This document shows, one piece after another, positions 53,658-63,549 of a stretch of DNA of 64,000 nucleotides (positions are counted from its first letter, which is position 1; the number at the start of each line of letters is the position of its first letter). Origin of the DNA: Bradyrhizobium sediminis (GTDB lineage Bacteria; Pseudomonadota; Alphaproteobacteria; Rhizobiales; Xanthobacteraceae). The stretch spans positions 4,586,001 to 4,650,000 of the forward strand of contig NZ_CP076135.1 in assembly GCF_018736105.1 (NCBI RefSeq). Reading direction: 5' to 3'. A program made the translations under genes and the position numbers. A model generated the notes under the pieces. That model was not told the DNA's origin, ran no database searches, and worked only from the letters and a program-made list of their open reading frames with translations.

Positions 53658-54704
53658 ATGATGCTGGGTACGGACGTTTCTGACCTGTCGACCACTGCGG
53701 CCACCGCCGCGGCGCAGGGGCTGTCGATCGTCGTCCCCCTCTACAATGAGGCAGCCGGGCTGGCCCTTTTCCACGAGCGGCTCGGCGCCCTGGCGAAGAC
53801 GCTGCGGAAGCGCTACGGCCTTGGTTGCGAGGTGGTCTATGTCGACGACGGCAGCGCCGACGCCACCCTCAGCATTGCGCGCGAACTCGCCGCCGACGGG
53901 CTCGACGTCCAGGTGGTGTCGCTGTCGCGCAACTTCGGCAAGGAAGCCGCCCTGATGGCGGGCCTCGACCACGCCCGGCGCGGCGCGGTGCTGTTCATGG
54001 ACGGCGACGGCCAGCATCCGCCCGCTTTGGTCGAGCAACTCGTCAGCCACTGGATCGATGGCGGTTTCGACGTGGTCTATACTGCCAAGGCTCACCGCGA
54101 CAACGAATCGGCGCTGCGGCGCATCGCCGTGCACGGCTTCTACGCCCTGATCAACTACGGCGCGCGGCAGAAAATCCCGGAAGACGCCGGCGACTTCCGC
54201 CTGCTGTCGCCGCGGGCCGCCGCCGCACTGCGGCAGCTTCCCGAGCGCAACCGCTTCTTCAAGGGGCTGGCGAGCTGGATCGGCTTTCGCCAGATCCGCG
54301 TCGACTACGAACCGGCCGCCCGCGCCCATGGCGTCACCACCTTCAGCCCGGGCCGGCTGATCGGGCTTTCGATCGAGGGCCTGACGTCCTTCTCGGTGGC
54401 GCCGTTGCGTTTCGCCAGCCTGCTCGGCGTCCTGCTCGCGACCGTCGCCTTCCTGTTCGGTCTTTCCATCCTCTGGGAAACCCTGGTGAGCGGAAAATCG
54501 GTCCCCGGCTATCCCTCGCTGGTGGTCGGCCTGATGACCATCGGCGGTGTGCAGCTGATCATGATCGGCATCGTCGGCGAGTATATCGGCAAGATCCTGT
54601 CCGAGCTGAAGGCGCGTCCGATCTATTTCGTGGCCGAGCACAGCGTGAAACGCGTCGAGCCGGACGCAGCCGCCGGCGTCGGCGAACGGACCGCCGCGGA
54701 ATGA
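53658..54704 (+). CDS. Family 2 glycosyltransferase, polyprenyl-phosphate (DPM1/ArnC) type
   Basis: A 348-aa enzyme. The GT2 catalytic domain has SIVVPLYNEA, VYVDDGSADAT, SLSRNFGKEAALMAGLDHA and the metal-binding FMDGDGQHPP. EDAGDFRLLS is followed by two C-terminal transmembrane helices (about 250-275 and 285-310, LGVLLATVAFLFGLSIL and LMTIGGVQLIMIGIVGEYIG). This is the architecture of enzymes charging undecaprenyl phosphate with a sugar (ArnC, GtrB, FlmF). The stop overlaps the start of the deacetylase gene (ATGA), so the two act together. Confidence 0.88.
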   Translation: MMLGTDVSDLSTTAATAAAQGLSIVVPLYNEAAGLALFHERLGALAKTLRKRYGLGCEVVYVDDGSADATLSIARELAADGLDVQVVSLSRNFGKEAALMAGLDHARRGAVLFMDGDGQHPPALVEQLVSHWIDGGFDVVYTAKAHRDNESALRRIAVHGFYALINYGARQKIPEDAGDFRLLSPRAAAALRQLPERNRFFKGLASWIGFRQIRVDYEPAARAHGVTTFSPGRLIGLSIEGLTSFSVAPLRFASLLGVLLATVAFLFGLSILWETLVSGKSVPGYPSLVVGLMTIGGVQLIMIGIVGEYIGKILSELKARPIYFVAEHSVKRVEPDAAAGVGERTAAE

Positions 54705-55543
54705 GCGACGACGCGCCGCGCCGCATCTGGCTGTGCGCCGACGATTACGGTCTCAGCCCCGGCGTCAATCGCGCCATTCGCGACCTGATCGAGCGCGGCC
54801 GTCTCAACGCCACCTCGGTGATGGTGGTGGGCCCCTCGATCGGCCGCGACGAAGTCCGCGCGCTGGAATCCGCCGCCGCCGACAGTCCGCGTTGCGCCAT
54901 CGGCCTGCACGTCACGCTGACGGCGCCGTTCAGCCCGCTGACCATGCACTTCCGGCCGGTCGATGGCGGCATTTTCCTGCCGTTTCCGAAATTGCTGCGC
55001 GCCGGCCTGTTACGGCGGCTCGATCCTGAGCTCGTCTATGATGAACTGATGCTGCAGCTCGCCGCGTTCGGCGAGCTGTTCGGCCGGGCGCCGGACTTCG
55101 TCGACGGCCACCAGCACGCGCAGCTGTTTCCCGGGGTGCGCGACGCCTTTCTGACCGCGGTGAAGGAAGCCGCACCCGGCGCCTGGGTGCGCCAGGGCGG
55201 ACGCCGGCAGCCCTTGGCCCGGCGGCTCGGGGCGCCCAAGGCGCTGGTGCTCGACATCCTGAGCGCGCAGTTTCGACGCCGCGCCTCGCGCGCGGCTATC
55301 GCCTTCAACCCCGGCTTCGCCGGCGCCTATGACTTTACCCGGCAGCCGGATTTCAGCGCGCTGATGCACCAGTTCCTCGATCAACTGCCGGAGGACGGCC
55401 TCATCATGTGTCACCCCGGCTTTGTCGACGACGTCCTGGTCAGCCTGGACCCTTTGACCGTGCAGCGCGAACGCGAGCACGCCTTTCTCGGCGGCGAGCA
55501 TTTCCCGCGGCTGCTGACGGCGAACAAAGTTACACTGGGCTGA
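54701..55543 (+). CDS. ChbG/HpnK (YdjC) family carbohydrate deacetylase
   Basis: A 280-aa metal-dependent deacetylase. ADDYGLSPGVNRAI (Asp14, Asp15), GLHVTLTAPF and DGHQHAQLFPGV carry the metal and catalytic residues, and LIMCHPGFVDD closes the site. The family removes N-acetyl groups from sugars (ChbG on chitobiose, HpnK on hopanoid GlcNAc, NaxD on undecaprenyl-linked GalNAc). Four-base overlap with a polyprenyl-phosphate glycosyltransferase makes the NaxD-like role the best inference. The sugar is unknown. Confidence 0.87.
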   Translation: MSDDAPRRIWLCADDYGLSPGVNRAIRDLIERGRLNATSVMVVGPSIGRDEVRALESAAADSPRCAIGLHVTLTAPFSPLTMHFRPVDGGIFLPFPKLLRAGLLRRLDPELVYDELMLQLAAFGELFGRAPDFVDGHQHAQLFPGVRDAFLTAVKEAAPGAWVRQGGRRQPLARRLGAPKALVLDILSAQFRRRASRAAIAFNPGFAGAYDFTRQPDFSALMHQFLDQLPEDGLIMCHPGFVDDVLVSLDPLTVQREREHAFLGGEHFPRLLTANKVTLG

Positions 55544-55665
55544 TTTACCTGCGGAATCTCCGCCAGGCGTTTTGTCGCATACGGAAATTTAATCCGCCCC
55601 GCCACTACTTGCGACACAAACCGGCCCTACATCTCCCCCCGCGCTTCGACGCGAAGGAGAAAGCC

Positions 55666-56454
55666 ATGACGCCGCAAGAACGCCAATTGATTGACGATCT
55701 TTTCGACCGGCTCTCGAAGGTGGAGAGTGCGCCGCGCGATCCCGACGCCGCGGCTGCGATCGCCCAGGGCCAGCGCCAGGCGCCGAACGCCGTTTATGCG
55801 CTGGTGCAGACCGTCCTCTTGCAGGACGAAGCGCTGAAGCGCGCCAACAGCCGTATCCAGGAACTGGAAGGCGCAGGCGAGCAACACCAATCCGGCAGCT
55901 TCCTCGATTCGATGCGGGAGACGATCTTCGGGCAGAACCCGCAGCGCGGCTCGGTGCCGAATGTCCGGCCGCCGGAACTGCCGGGCCGCCCGACATGGAA
56001 CAGCGGCCAGGTCATGCAGCAGGCGCAAAATCCCGGGCAATATGCCCAGGCGCCGTACGGCCAGCCGTATGGCACGCCGCAGGCGCCGATGGGCGGTGGC
56101 GGTTCGTTTCTCGGAACGGCGGCCGCAGCCGCCGCCGGCGTGGTCGGCGGATCGCTGCTGCTCGGCAGCATCCGCTCGATGATGGGCGGCGGCCACCAGC
56201 AGGGCTTCGGCGACACCGCGGGCCATCGCGGCGGAGTTGAAGACCGCAGGCCGTGGGGCGATCAATCCGGCGGCGACCTGGCCAAGGATGCCGGGATCAA
56301 CGACATCGGTTCGTCCGGAAGTTCACGCGCGGGGTTGTTCGATTCGAACGACAATTCGCGCGACGGATATTTCGATACCGCCTCGAACGATGACGATCAC
56401 GACGACATGGATCTCGATTCCGACGACTTCGGCGGCGACGGCGACACCGCCTGA
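55666..56454 (+). CDS. DUF2076 family protein
   Basis: A 262-aa protein. The N-terminal MTPQERQLIDDLFDRLSKVE with a helical segment (NAVYALVQTVLLQDEALKRANSRIQELE) is the DUF2076 signature, often annotated as periplasmic ligand-binding. A Gln/Pro/Gly-rich middle, one short hydrophobic Ala-rich helix (AAAAAAGVVGGSLLLGSI) and a very acidic C-terminus (DDDHDDMDLDSDDFGGDGD) follow. The ATG at 55666 has AAGGAGAAAG upstream. Function not established. Confidence 0.85.
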   Translation: MTPQERQLIDDLFDRLSKVESAPRDPDAAAAIAQGQRQAPNAVYALVQTVLLQDEALKRANSRIQELEGAGEQHQSGSFLDSMRETIFGQNPQRGSVPNVRPPELPGRPTWNSGQVMQQAQNPGQYAQAPYGQPYGTPQAPMGGGGSFLGTAAAAAAGVVGGSLLLGSIRSMMGGGHQQGFGDTAGHRGGVEDRRPWGDQSGGDLAKDAGINDIGSSGSSRAGLFDSNDNSRDGYFDTASNDDDHDDMDLDSDDFGGDGDTA

Positions 56455-56477
56455 CGGATTTCCGACATGACACAAGC

Positions 56478-56508
56478 AAACGGCCGCTCCGATCGAGCGG
56501 CCGTTTTC
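56478..56508. terminator. Bidirectional rho-independent terminator
   Basis: A 12-bp stem AAACGGCCGCTC / GAGCGGCCGTTT with a 5-base loop and T runs on both strands lies between the convergent DUF2076 and L,D-transpeptidase genes. Confidence 0.85.
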
Positions 56509-56527
56509 ATGTGAACCGCAACGCAGC

Positions 56528-57301
56528 CTAGATGACGACGACCCTGGCGCCGACCGTGACGCGGCCGTACAGATCGATCACGTCCTCATTGCGCATCCGG
56601 ATGCAGCCGGACGAGACGTTGGTGCCGATCGTCCAGGGCTCGTTCGAACCGTGGATGCGGTAGAGCGACGAGCCCAGATACATCGCGCGGGCGCCGAGCG
56701 GGTTTTGCGGCCCGCCTTCCATGTGCCGCGGCAGATCCGGGCGGCGCGCCAGCATTTCCGGCGGCGGCGTCCAGGCCGGCCATTCCTTCTTGGCGGAAAT
56801 CGTCTTGACCCCCGACCAGGTGAAGCCGGGACGGCCGACGCCGATGCCGTAGCGCAACGCCTTGCCGTCGCCCTGCACCAGGAACAGGAACTTGTTGGGG
56901 GTGTCGACGACGATCGTGCCGGGACCTTCCTTGCCGTGATACTCGACCAGCTGCTTCTCGTATTTCGGATCGAAGGCGGGACGCGCGGGTTCGCTGACGT
57001 CTTCCTGCCGGCGCATGGCCTGCTCGGGACCCAGCGGCGGCAGCAGCGCACGGCGCGGTTCGTAGGACGGCTGCGCCTGGTAGCGGCCGCCTTGCGAGGG
57101 CCCCTCACCGAACAGGAACTCGATGAAGCCGCCGCCCATATTTGCGCGCTCGGCGTAAGCGGTTCGCACCGGCCGCTGCGCGGGCTCTTCGGCATAGATC
57201 ACGGCGGGTTCGGCGGCCGGACCGGCTTCGATCGCCGCGGCCTGATTGATGCCGGCGAGAAAGGAGGCACCGGCGAGGAACGCGAGAGACATTTTTTTCA
57301 T
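56528..57301 (-). CDS. L,D-transpeptidase (YkuD domain), exported
   Basis: A 257-aa periplasmic enzyme. A signal peptide (about 1-23, LAFLAGASFLAGINQAAA) precedes a linker and the YkuD domain (about 110-257) with IVVDTPNKFLFLVQ, IGVGRPGFTWSG, catalytic His217 (YRIHGSNEPW) and Cys233 in SSGCIRMRNED. It forms 3-3 peptidoglycan cross-links or tethers proteins to peptidoglycan. The ATG at 57301 places the signal peptide first; longer frames have no support. It is divergent from cheZ. Confidence 0.93.
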   Translation of the reverse strand: MKKMSLAFLAGASFLAGINQAAAIEAGPAAEPAVIYAEEPAQRPVRTAYAERANMGGGFIEFLFGEGPSQGGRYQAQPSYEPRRALLPPLGPEQAMRRQEDVSEPARPAFDPKYEKQLVEYHGKEGPGTIVVDTPNKFLFLVQGDGKALRYGIGVGRPGFTWSGVKTISAKKEWPAWTPPPEMLARRPDLPRHMEGGPQNPLGARAMYLGSSLYRIHGSNEPWTIGTNVSSGCIRMRNEDVIDLYGRVTVGARVVVI

Positions 57302-57594
57302 CGACGTACTCTGTACTGTTTCGTCGTGGGAGCGCCGCATTCGGCGCCTTTGCACGCCACCAATTAAGATCAAAAGCGCCTCGGTTTGGTAAACGGAATC
57401 GCCGTTTCGATTCACCACGTCGCCAGTCTGATGCGGTTTCGAGCGGTAGCGTTTATTTTCGATGAACGCAGAGCCCGCATGGTTAATCGTTGGTATGCGG
57501 CGATCCGCGGGCGTCTCTCGAAGAGTTCCCGGCGTGAACCTGACGTTAAATCGCATCTGTCTAAAACGTCACGAGTGAAGTCAGGAAAGAGCTC
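57302..57594. other. Divergent promoter region, L,D-transpeptidase / cheZ
   Basis: 293 bases without a credible gene, AT-richer than the flanks, presumably holding both promoters. I cannot assign boxes reliably. Confidence 0.4.
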
Positions 57595-58365
57595 ATGCCG
57601 ATCCCTCGCAGACGTTTTCGTATCGAAGAAGCTATTGGCGGCGACATGCCGATGCCCGCAGCGGTGGACGGCGACGTCGGTCCGATGCATCACGAGATCA
57701 TGAACGAACTTCGCGCCATCCGTGCCCAGATGGCGAAGCCGAACCACAGCGCGGCGACGGAAACCATCGGCGAGTCGGTCAACCGCGAGATCGCCGAAGC
57801 CCACACGCTGCTGGAAACCTACCGCGCCCAGATCGAGCAGTGCGAAAAGCTCAAGGTCGAACTCGACCTGATTCACGACGCCATCAACCGCACCAAGCGG
57901 GAAATCGCGGTGCTGCACGGCAAGAGCTTCAACGGCCAGGAAATGGCCAAGGTCAATGGCGAACTCGGCGCCGTGGTCGGCGGCACCGAGGAAGCGACCC
58001 AGCAGATTCTGGAAGCCGCCGAGTCGATCGACCAGGCCGCCAGCGCGCTCGGCAAGGTGAATTCGCCGGATCAGCAAAAGATCCTCAGCGAGGAAATCCA
58101 GGAGCGCGTCGTCTCCATCTTCGAGGCCTGCAATTTCCAGGATCTGACCGGTCAGCGCATCAACAAGGTGATGACCACGATGAAGTTCATCGAAACCCAC
58201 ATCAACGCGATGATGGACATCTGGGGCGGCGTCGACGCCATCAAGGCGCATGCCCCGGCGATCGTCGACGACCGCGAAGGCGACGCCAAGCTGTTGAACG
58301 GTCCGAAGCTCGATGGCGATGCCGGTCACGCCTCGCAGAACGACATCGACGCCCTGTTCGACTGA
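57595..58365 (+). CDS. cheZ: Protein phosphatase CheZ (CheY-P dephosphorylation)
   Basis: A 256-aa long-helix protein. The catalytic segment is ACNFQDLTGQRINKV, with the glutamine Gln182 expected to attack CheY-P. The C-terminal tail NDIDALFD matches the CheY-binding peptide. It has long coiled-coil stretches (ETYRAQIEQCEKLKVELDLI). It should set the lifetime of CheY-P in motility control. A lone cheY lies at 17150-17545 in the same window; no other che genes adjoin either. Confidence 0.88.
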   Translation: MPIPRRRFRIEEAIGGDMPMPAAVDGDVGPMHHEIMNELRAIRAQMAKPNHSAATETIGESVNREIAEAHTLLETYRAQIEQCEKLKVELDLIHDAINRTKREIAVLHGKSFNGQEMAKVNGELGAVVGGTEEATQQILEAAESIDQAASALGKVNSPDQQKILSEEIQERVVSIFEACNFQDLTGQRINKVMTTMKFIETHINAMMDIWGGVDAIKAHAPAIVDDREGDAKLLNGPKLDGDAGHASQNDIDALFD

Positions 58366-58387
58366 ATTCGACCTGCATTCGACCAGC

Positions 58388-58418
58388 AAAAACGCCGGCC
58401 CCGGGGGGCCGGCGTTTT
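58388..58418. terminator. Bidirectional rho-independent terminator
   Basis: A 12-bp stem AAAACGCCGGCC / GGCCGGCGTTTT (58389-58400 with 58407-58418) with a 6-base loop and A/T ends on both strands lies between the convergent cheZ and lipoprotein genes. Confidence 0.85.
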
Positions 58419-58462
58419 CCGTTTCATGGGCGGTCAGACGAAACGTCCGGATCGCGCGCAGC

Positions 58463-58978
58463 TCAGGCGCGGGGCGCGCAGCGGACGTAGACCATGTTGC
58501 CGTAGCGAACCGCGGCATCCTTGTCGACGAAGCGGGTCACCAGCACGCGGCCGTCGAAGGAAACGATCTCGCGGTCCTGCTCGCCGGGGGTCGGTCCGGC
58601 GGGACCGATATAATTCTTGCCGCTCGGGCTGCCCTTCAGACGCAGCTCCTGCGGCGTCGCCTGGTCGGCCAGATGCATGACCACGCCGCCGGAGGCGCCG
58701 GCCGTAATCACATAGGGCTGTTTGCACTGCGCCCGCGCCGCCGCCTCGGTACGCGCGCGGTCATTGGGGTTCTGGTAGGAGGCGAGGCCCCAGCGGCCGA
58801 CGATCTCATCGGAGCGGATGGTGGCCGGCATTTCCGGGGCGACGCCGGGCTCCGGCGCCGGGGGAGGCGACGACGAGAATGACGGCAGGCTCATGCTCCC
58901 GCACCCGCCGAGGAATATCGTCAGCGCGGCGGCGATCCCCAGATTGCCGACCGCACGCGCGTTAAGTGACCTGACCAT
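58463..58978 (-). CDS. Putative lipoprotein, function unknown
   Basis: A 171-aa protein. The signal peptide ends in a lipobox FLGGCGS (lipidated Cys about 24), then a Ser/Pro-rich linker (SLPSFSSSPPPAPEPG). The mature domain includes IVGRWGLASYQNPND, RAQCKQPYVI and a C-terminal YVRCAPRA with two cysteines. The ATG at 58978 follows GGGGGA; a longer frame start would hide the lipobox. Family not recognised. Confidence 0.72.
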   Translation of the reverse strand: MVRSLNARAVGNLGIAAALTIFLGGCGSMSLPSFSSSPPPAPEPGVAPEMPATIRSDEIVGRWGLASYQNPNDRARTEAAARAQCKQPYVITAGASGGVVMHLADQATPQELRLKGSPSGKNYIGPAGPTPGEQDREIVSFDGRVLVTRFVDKDAAVRYGNMVYVRCAPRA

Positions 58979-59135
58979 GGCATTCCCCCGAGCAAAAATC
59001 GTGGCCGCACCCGTCCTGCAGCCAAGCGTAAAACTCCTGTCGGAGCAATGACGTCCACTAAAATACGCCGACGCGCCGATTTGGTTTCCTGGCAGCATCC
59101 TATATCAGCCTCACCAATGGCTTAACCCCCCATTG

Positions 59136-59165
59136 CTTGACAGGATCGGCGCCAAGCCATATTCC
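59136..59165 (+). promoter_or_regulatory. Probable groESL promoter, RpoH-like
   Basis: CTTG (59136-59139), 17 bases, then CCATATT (59157-59163) fits the alphaproteobacterial sigma-32 pattern CTTG-N17-CCATnT. The same bases also give TTGACA with a weak -10, so a housekeeping reading is possible. It lies directly upstream of the CIRCE element. Confidence 0.55.
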
Positions 59166-59176
59166 CGGGCCCACAA

Positions 59177-59203
59177 TTAGCACTCCGAGATCGCGATTGC
59201 TAA
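59177..59203 (+). promoter_or_regulatory. CIRCE operator (HrcA binding site) of groESL
   Basis: TTAGCACTC-N9-GATTGCTAA matches the CIRCE consensus TTAGCACTC-N9-GAGTGCTAA with one mismatch in the right arm. It lies 106 bases before the groES ATG and predicts HrcA repression relieved by heat. Confidence 0.9.
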
Positions 59204-59308
59204 GGACGCGAGCTGCCCTGCCCCTGGCAGTGCCGAATGCGCCCCGTATTCAGAGCCATTTTCGATGGCGAACCAGACCTGAAAACCGAGCCTCCAAAAG
59301 GAACCGTC

Positions 59309-59605
59309 ATGGCTAAATCCAAATTTCGTCCTCTGCATGACCGTGTCGTGGTCAAGCGCATCGACGCCGAAGAGAAGACCAAGGGCGGCATCATCATCCC
59401 CGACAGCGCCAAGGAAAAGCCCTCCCAGGGCGAGGTCACGGCAGTCGGTCCGGGCGGCCGCGACGAATCCGGCAAGCTGATCCCGATCGACCTCAAGGTC
59501 GGCGACCGCGTGCTGTTCGGCAAATGGTCGGGCACCGAGGTCAAGCTCGACGGTGAGGAGCTCCTGATCATGAAGGAGAGCGACATCATGGGCGTGCTGA
59601 CGTAA
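59309..59605 (+). CDS. groES: Co-chaperonin GroES
   Basis: A 98-aa heptameric lid of the GroEL chamber. [29 protein letters not shown] (residues about 6-34, mobile loop GGIIIPD) and the roof region [10 protein letters not shown] are typical. The ATG at 59309 follows AAAAGGAAC. It is transcribed from the CIRCE-controlled region. groEL follows after 272 bases, an unusually wide gap filled by a repeat. Confidence 0.97.
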   Translation: MAKSKFRPLHDRVVVKRIDAEEKTKGGIIIPDSAKEKPSQGEVTAVGPGGRDESGKLIPIDLKVGDRVLFGKWSGTEVKLDGEELLIMKESDIMGVLT

Positions 59606-59660
59606 GGCCAACCAAAACAGACGCCGCACACCAGTCGTCGCGGGCGGGGTCGTTGCTTTC

Positions 59661-59806
59661 TTCCCTTCTCCCCTTGTGGGAGAAGGTGATCCTCGCGAAG
59701 CGAGGATCGGATGAGGGGTCTCTATCCGCGGAAACAGACCCCTCACCCGTCACGAACGCGCTTCGCGCGTCCGTGCCACCCTCTCCCACAAGGGGAGAGG
59801 GGAAGA
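59661..59806. repeat. RIME1-like palindromic element inside the groES-groEL gap
   Basis: The left part has CTTCTCCCCTTGTGGGAGAAGG, an internal CCTCGCGAAGCGAGG hairpin and GGATGAGGGGTCTCT. The right part has AGACCCCTCACCC and CCCTCTCCCACAAGGGGAGAGGGG. The outer arms are inverse copies, as in the rhizobial RIME1 mosaic elements. It can form a large hairpin in the groESL transcript. Confidence 0.8.
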
Positions 59807-59871
59807 GAAGCCCGGCCATGGCAGCGACCAACTAAGCGGCGAACGACCGTTTCCAATCATTCCAGGAGTAG

Positions 59872-61524
<1,653 letters not shown>

Positions 61525-61554
61525 GGCACCGGGCTCCCGGCATTGCCGATCGAC

Positions 61555-61585
61555 GAAGGCCGCCTCCGGGCGGCCTTCTTTTTTG
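61555..61585 (+). terminator. Rho-independent terminator of groESL
   Basis: A perfect 10-bp stem GAAGGCCGCC / GGCGGCCTTC (61555-61564 with 61569-61578), TCCG loop, followed by TTTTTT. Confidence 0.92.
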
Positions 61586-61636
61586 TCGAAAAAGCTCTAC
61601 GGTAACGTCCGATTCTGCTTTCTCGAGGACGTTGAT

Positions 61637-62833
61637 ATGCGCGCGCTTCTGTTCTGCCTGGCCGGTCTGGCGATGGCTTTGCCGGATTTCGCCTTCGCTC
61701 AAACGAAGCCCCCGGCCAAATCCGCGTCCAACGCCAACGAGGTCAGGTACTTCACGGCGATCGACGGGTTGATGGACGGCAATGCCGACGTCGTTCTCAA
61801 GGAAACCCGCATGGGCAAGACCGTCACCGCGGCGGTGCTCGACGTCTGCTATCCCGTCGCCAAGGGCTCCGACCGCAAGGACCGCTTCGTCGCCAACCTC
61901 GCGATCAACGGACAGACCCTGAGCGGCACCACGCAGAGCATTGCCGACAAGTTGCCGGTCACGGTGAAACTGCTGCGCAAGCCGACCGGCGACACCTTCG
62001 AATTCAAGGGACAAATCAGCGTCGGCCAGAGCGTGACGGAGGTCGCCTCGACCGAAAATTCCGATCTCAGCGAAAAGGAATTCCAGGAGAACCAGACCAG
62101 CGACGACGGCATCACGGCCAGCCCCAAGGATTTTTCCGAAGTGTCGCCGGAATCGGTCGGCGTGCGGGTGAAGCTCGACGCAGCGCTGGATTTCCTGAAG
62201 AGCCTGAAGGGACAGGATCTCGAGGTTTCCCTGAGCAGCCTGAGCGTGTCCTGCGATGCGCTGCGCGCCGGCCAGCAGACCATCAATATCAATATCGATC
62301 CGGAACGATCGGCCGCGCTGATCGCGAAAGCCAAGGCGTCGCCGGGCGTGGTTGCCGCCGGCTGGACCAGCGGCGTGGTGGAGATGGATCGCACCATCCG
62401 TTTTTCCGCCGCCGACTGGCGCGACGGCGACAAGCTCAACCGCGACAAGCTCGCGGCGGCAATCTCCGGCGTGCTGGCAAGGACACTGGCGGCGAAACCG
62501 TCGTCGTCGGCATGGGACGCCAACACCGGAAAACTGAAACTGACCTTGAAGCGCCCGAGCCAGATTTTCCCGGCGCTCGGCCTCACCGAGACGGTCGAGG
62601 TCACCGCCCTGGTGTCGCCGGACAAGCCCGGCGCGACCGACCGGCTGATGCTGTGGATCGGCAGCCCCGCCATTTCGACGGCGGACGAAACCTCGGGTCC
62701 CAAGCTCAATCTGGCTGACGAGTCCAGCCTCGACGAGGAAGCCGAGCAAAAGGACGACAACGGCTCGGTCGACGCGCTGGCCAGGGAATTCAAGGCCCAG
62801 CGCTGGGACGGCGACAAGAACGCCTGGAAATAG
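61637..62833 (+). CDS. Exported protein, function unknown
   Basis: A 398-aa protein with a signal peptide (about 1-20, ALLFCLAGLAMALPDFAFAQ). The mature region is hydrophilic, beta-rich, with repeated Lys/Asp patches and only two cysteines (DVCYPVAK, LSVSCDAL). VTVKLLRKPTGDTFEFKG and INIDPERSAALIAKAK are typical stretches. The ATG at 61637 has GAGGA upstream. It follows the groESL terminator, so it has its own promoter. I do not recognise a domain. Confidence 0.65.
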   Translation: MRALLFCLAGLAMALPDFAFAQTKPPAKSASNANEVRYFTAIDGLMDGNADVVLKETRMGKTVTAAVLDVCYPVAKGSDRKDRFVANLAINGQTLSGTTQSIADKLPVTVKLLRKPTGDTFEFKGQISVGQSVTEVASTENSDLSEKEFQENQTSDDGITASPKDFSEVSPESVGVRVKLDAALDFLKSLKGQDLEVSLSSLSVSCDALRAGQQTININIDPERSAALIAKAKASPGVVAAGWTSGVVEMDRTIRFSAADWRDGDKLNRDKLAAAISGVLARTLAAKPSSSAWDANTGKLKLTLKRPSQIFPALGLTETVEVTALVSPDKPGATDRLMLWIGSPAISTADETSGPKLNLADESSLDEEAEQKDDNGSVDALAREFKAQRWDGDKNAWK

Positions 62834-62870
62834 CCCCGGTTCTCCCGGGGACGCTTTCCGGCAACAGATC

Positions 62871-63284
62871 TCAGTTGGTATTGATGCGGAAGCGTAGCGT
62901 TTTGCTTCCGATGAGGGACACGGAATCGCCCTGACGCTTCCAGGTCGCGGCTTCGCCGAGGGCGGCGACCAGTTCGTCATCGGCCTGCGCCCGCGCCGGG
63001 GGACAGGAACGATCCTCCAGCGGCCCGGCGACGAAGATCACGGTATTGCCCGCCACCGAAAACTGGCCCTTGCCGCCCTTGCACCACAGCTCGAGGATCA
63101 CTTCGCCGGCGTCGCCGATATCCAGCGTCGGCAGCCGCTTCGATCCGGGCTGACGCGCCACGTCGAGCGTCATTTCGAGCCCGAACGGAAAGCCCTCATC
63201 GGCGCGCGCCGGCGCGGCGTTCAGTGCGACCACGGCCAGCACCAATGCTGCGGCCCGCGGCAAAACCTTTGGCGATGAAATCAT
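62871..63284 (-). CDS. Small exported protein, possibly META/DUF306-like
   Basis: A 137-aa protein. A signal peptide (about 1-29, AAALVLAVVALNAAPARA) is followed by a beta-rich domain: LEMTLDVARQPGSKRLPTLDIG, LELWCKGGKGQFSVAGNTVIF, and at the end SLIGSKTLRFRINTN, a pattern reminiscent of META-domain proteins, though the family is not certain. The start at 63284 follows GAGAGG. It converges with the unknown exported-protein gene. Confidence 0.6.
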   Translation of the reverse strand: MISSPKVLPRAAALVLAVVALNAAPARADEGFPFGLEMTLDVARQPGSKRLPTLDIGDAGEVILELWCKGGKGQFSVAGNTVIFVAGPLEDRSCPPARAQADDELVAALGEAATWKRQGDSVSLIGSKTLRFRINTN

Positions 63285-63549
63285 GAAGCCTCTCGCAATA
63301 TTGCTGCCCTGATGGCCGCGCCGTTCTAAAGAATGCACGCGACATTGACCAGATCGGGCACGCCGGCGCGCGACGCCAAAATCCGCTCACAAGCTCGCGA
63401 AGTCAGAAGGTCTCCCGCCCCTCGTCGCGGCGGCCATGCTAGGGTCGCCCGGAAGGCAGCGACAAGCTGCCGCAGGCTCCGAAACCTGTTACTCCTCGAT
63501 TCTTCCATTTTTTCAGGCCTTTGAGGCCATCCCCTGGAGACGTTGACCT

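Noticed and set aside
53825..54700. Upstream half of a 572-codon frame ending at 55543
   Set aside because: Out of frame inside the glycosyltransferase gene; only the part from 54701 is the real deacetylase.
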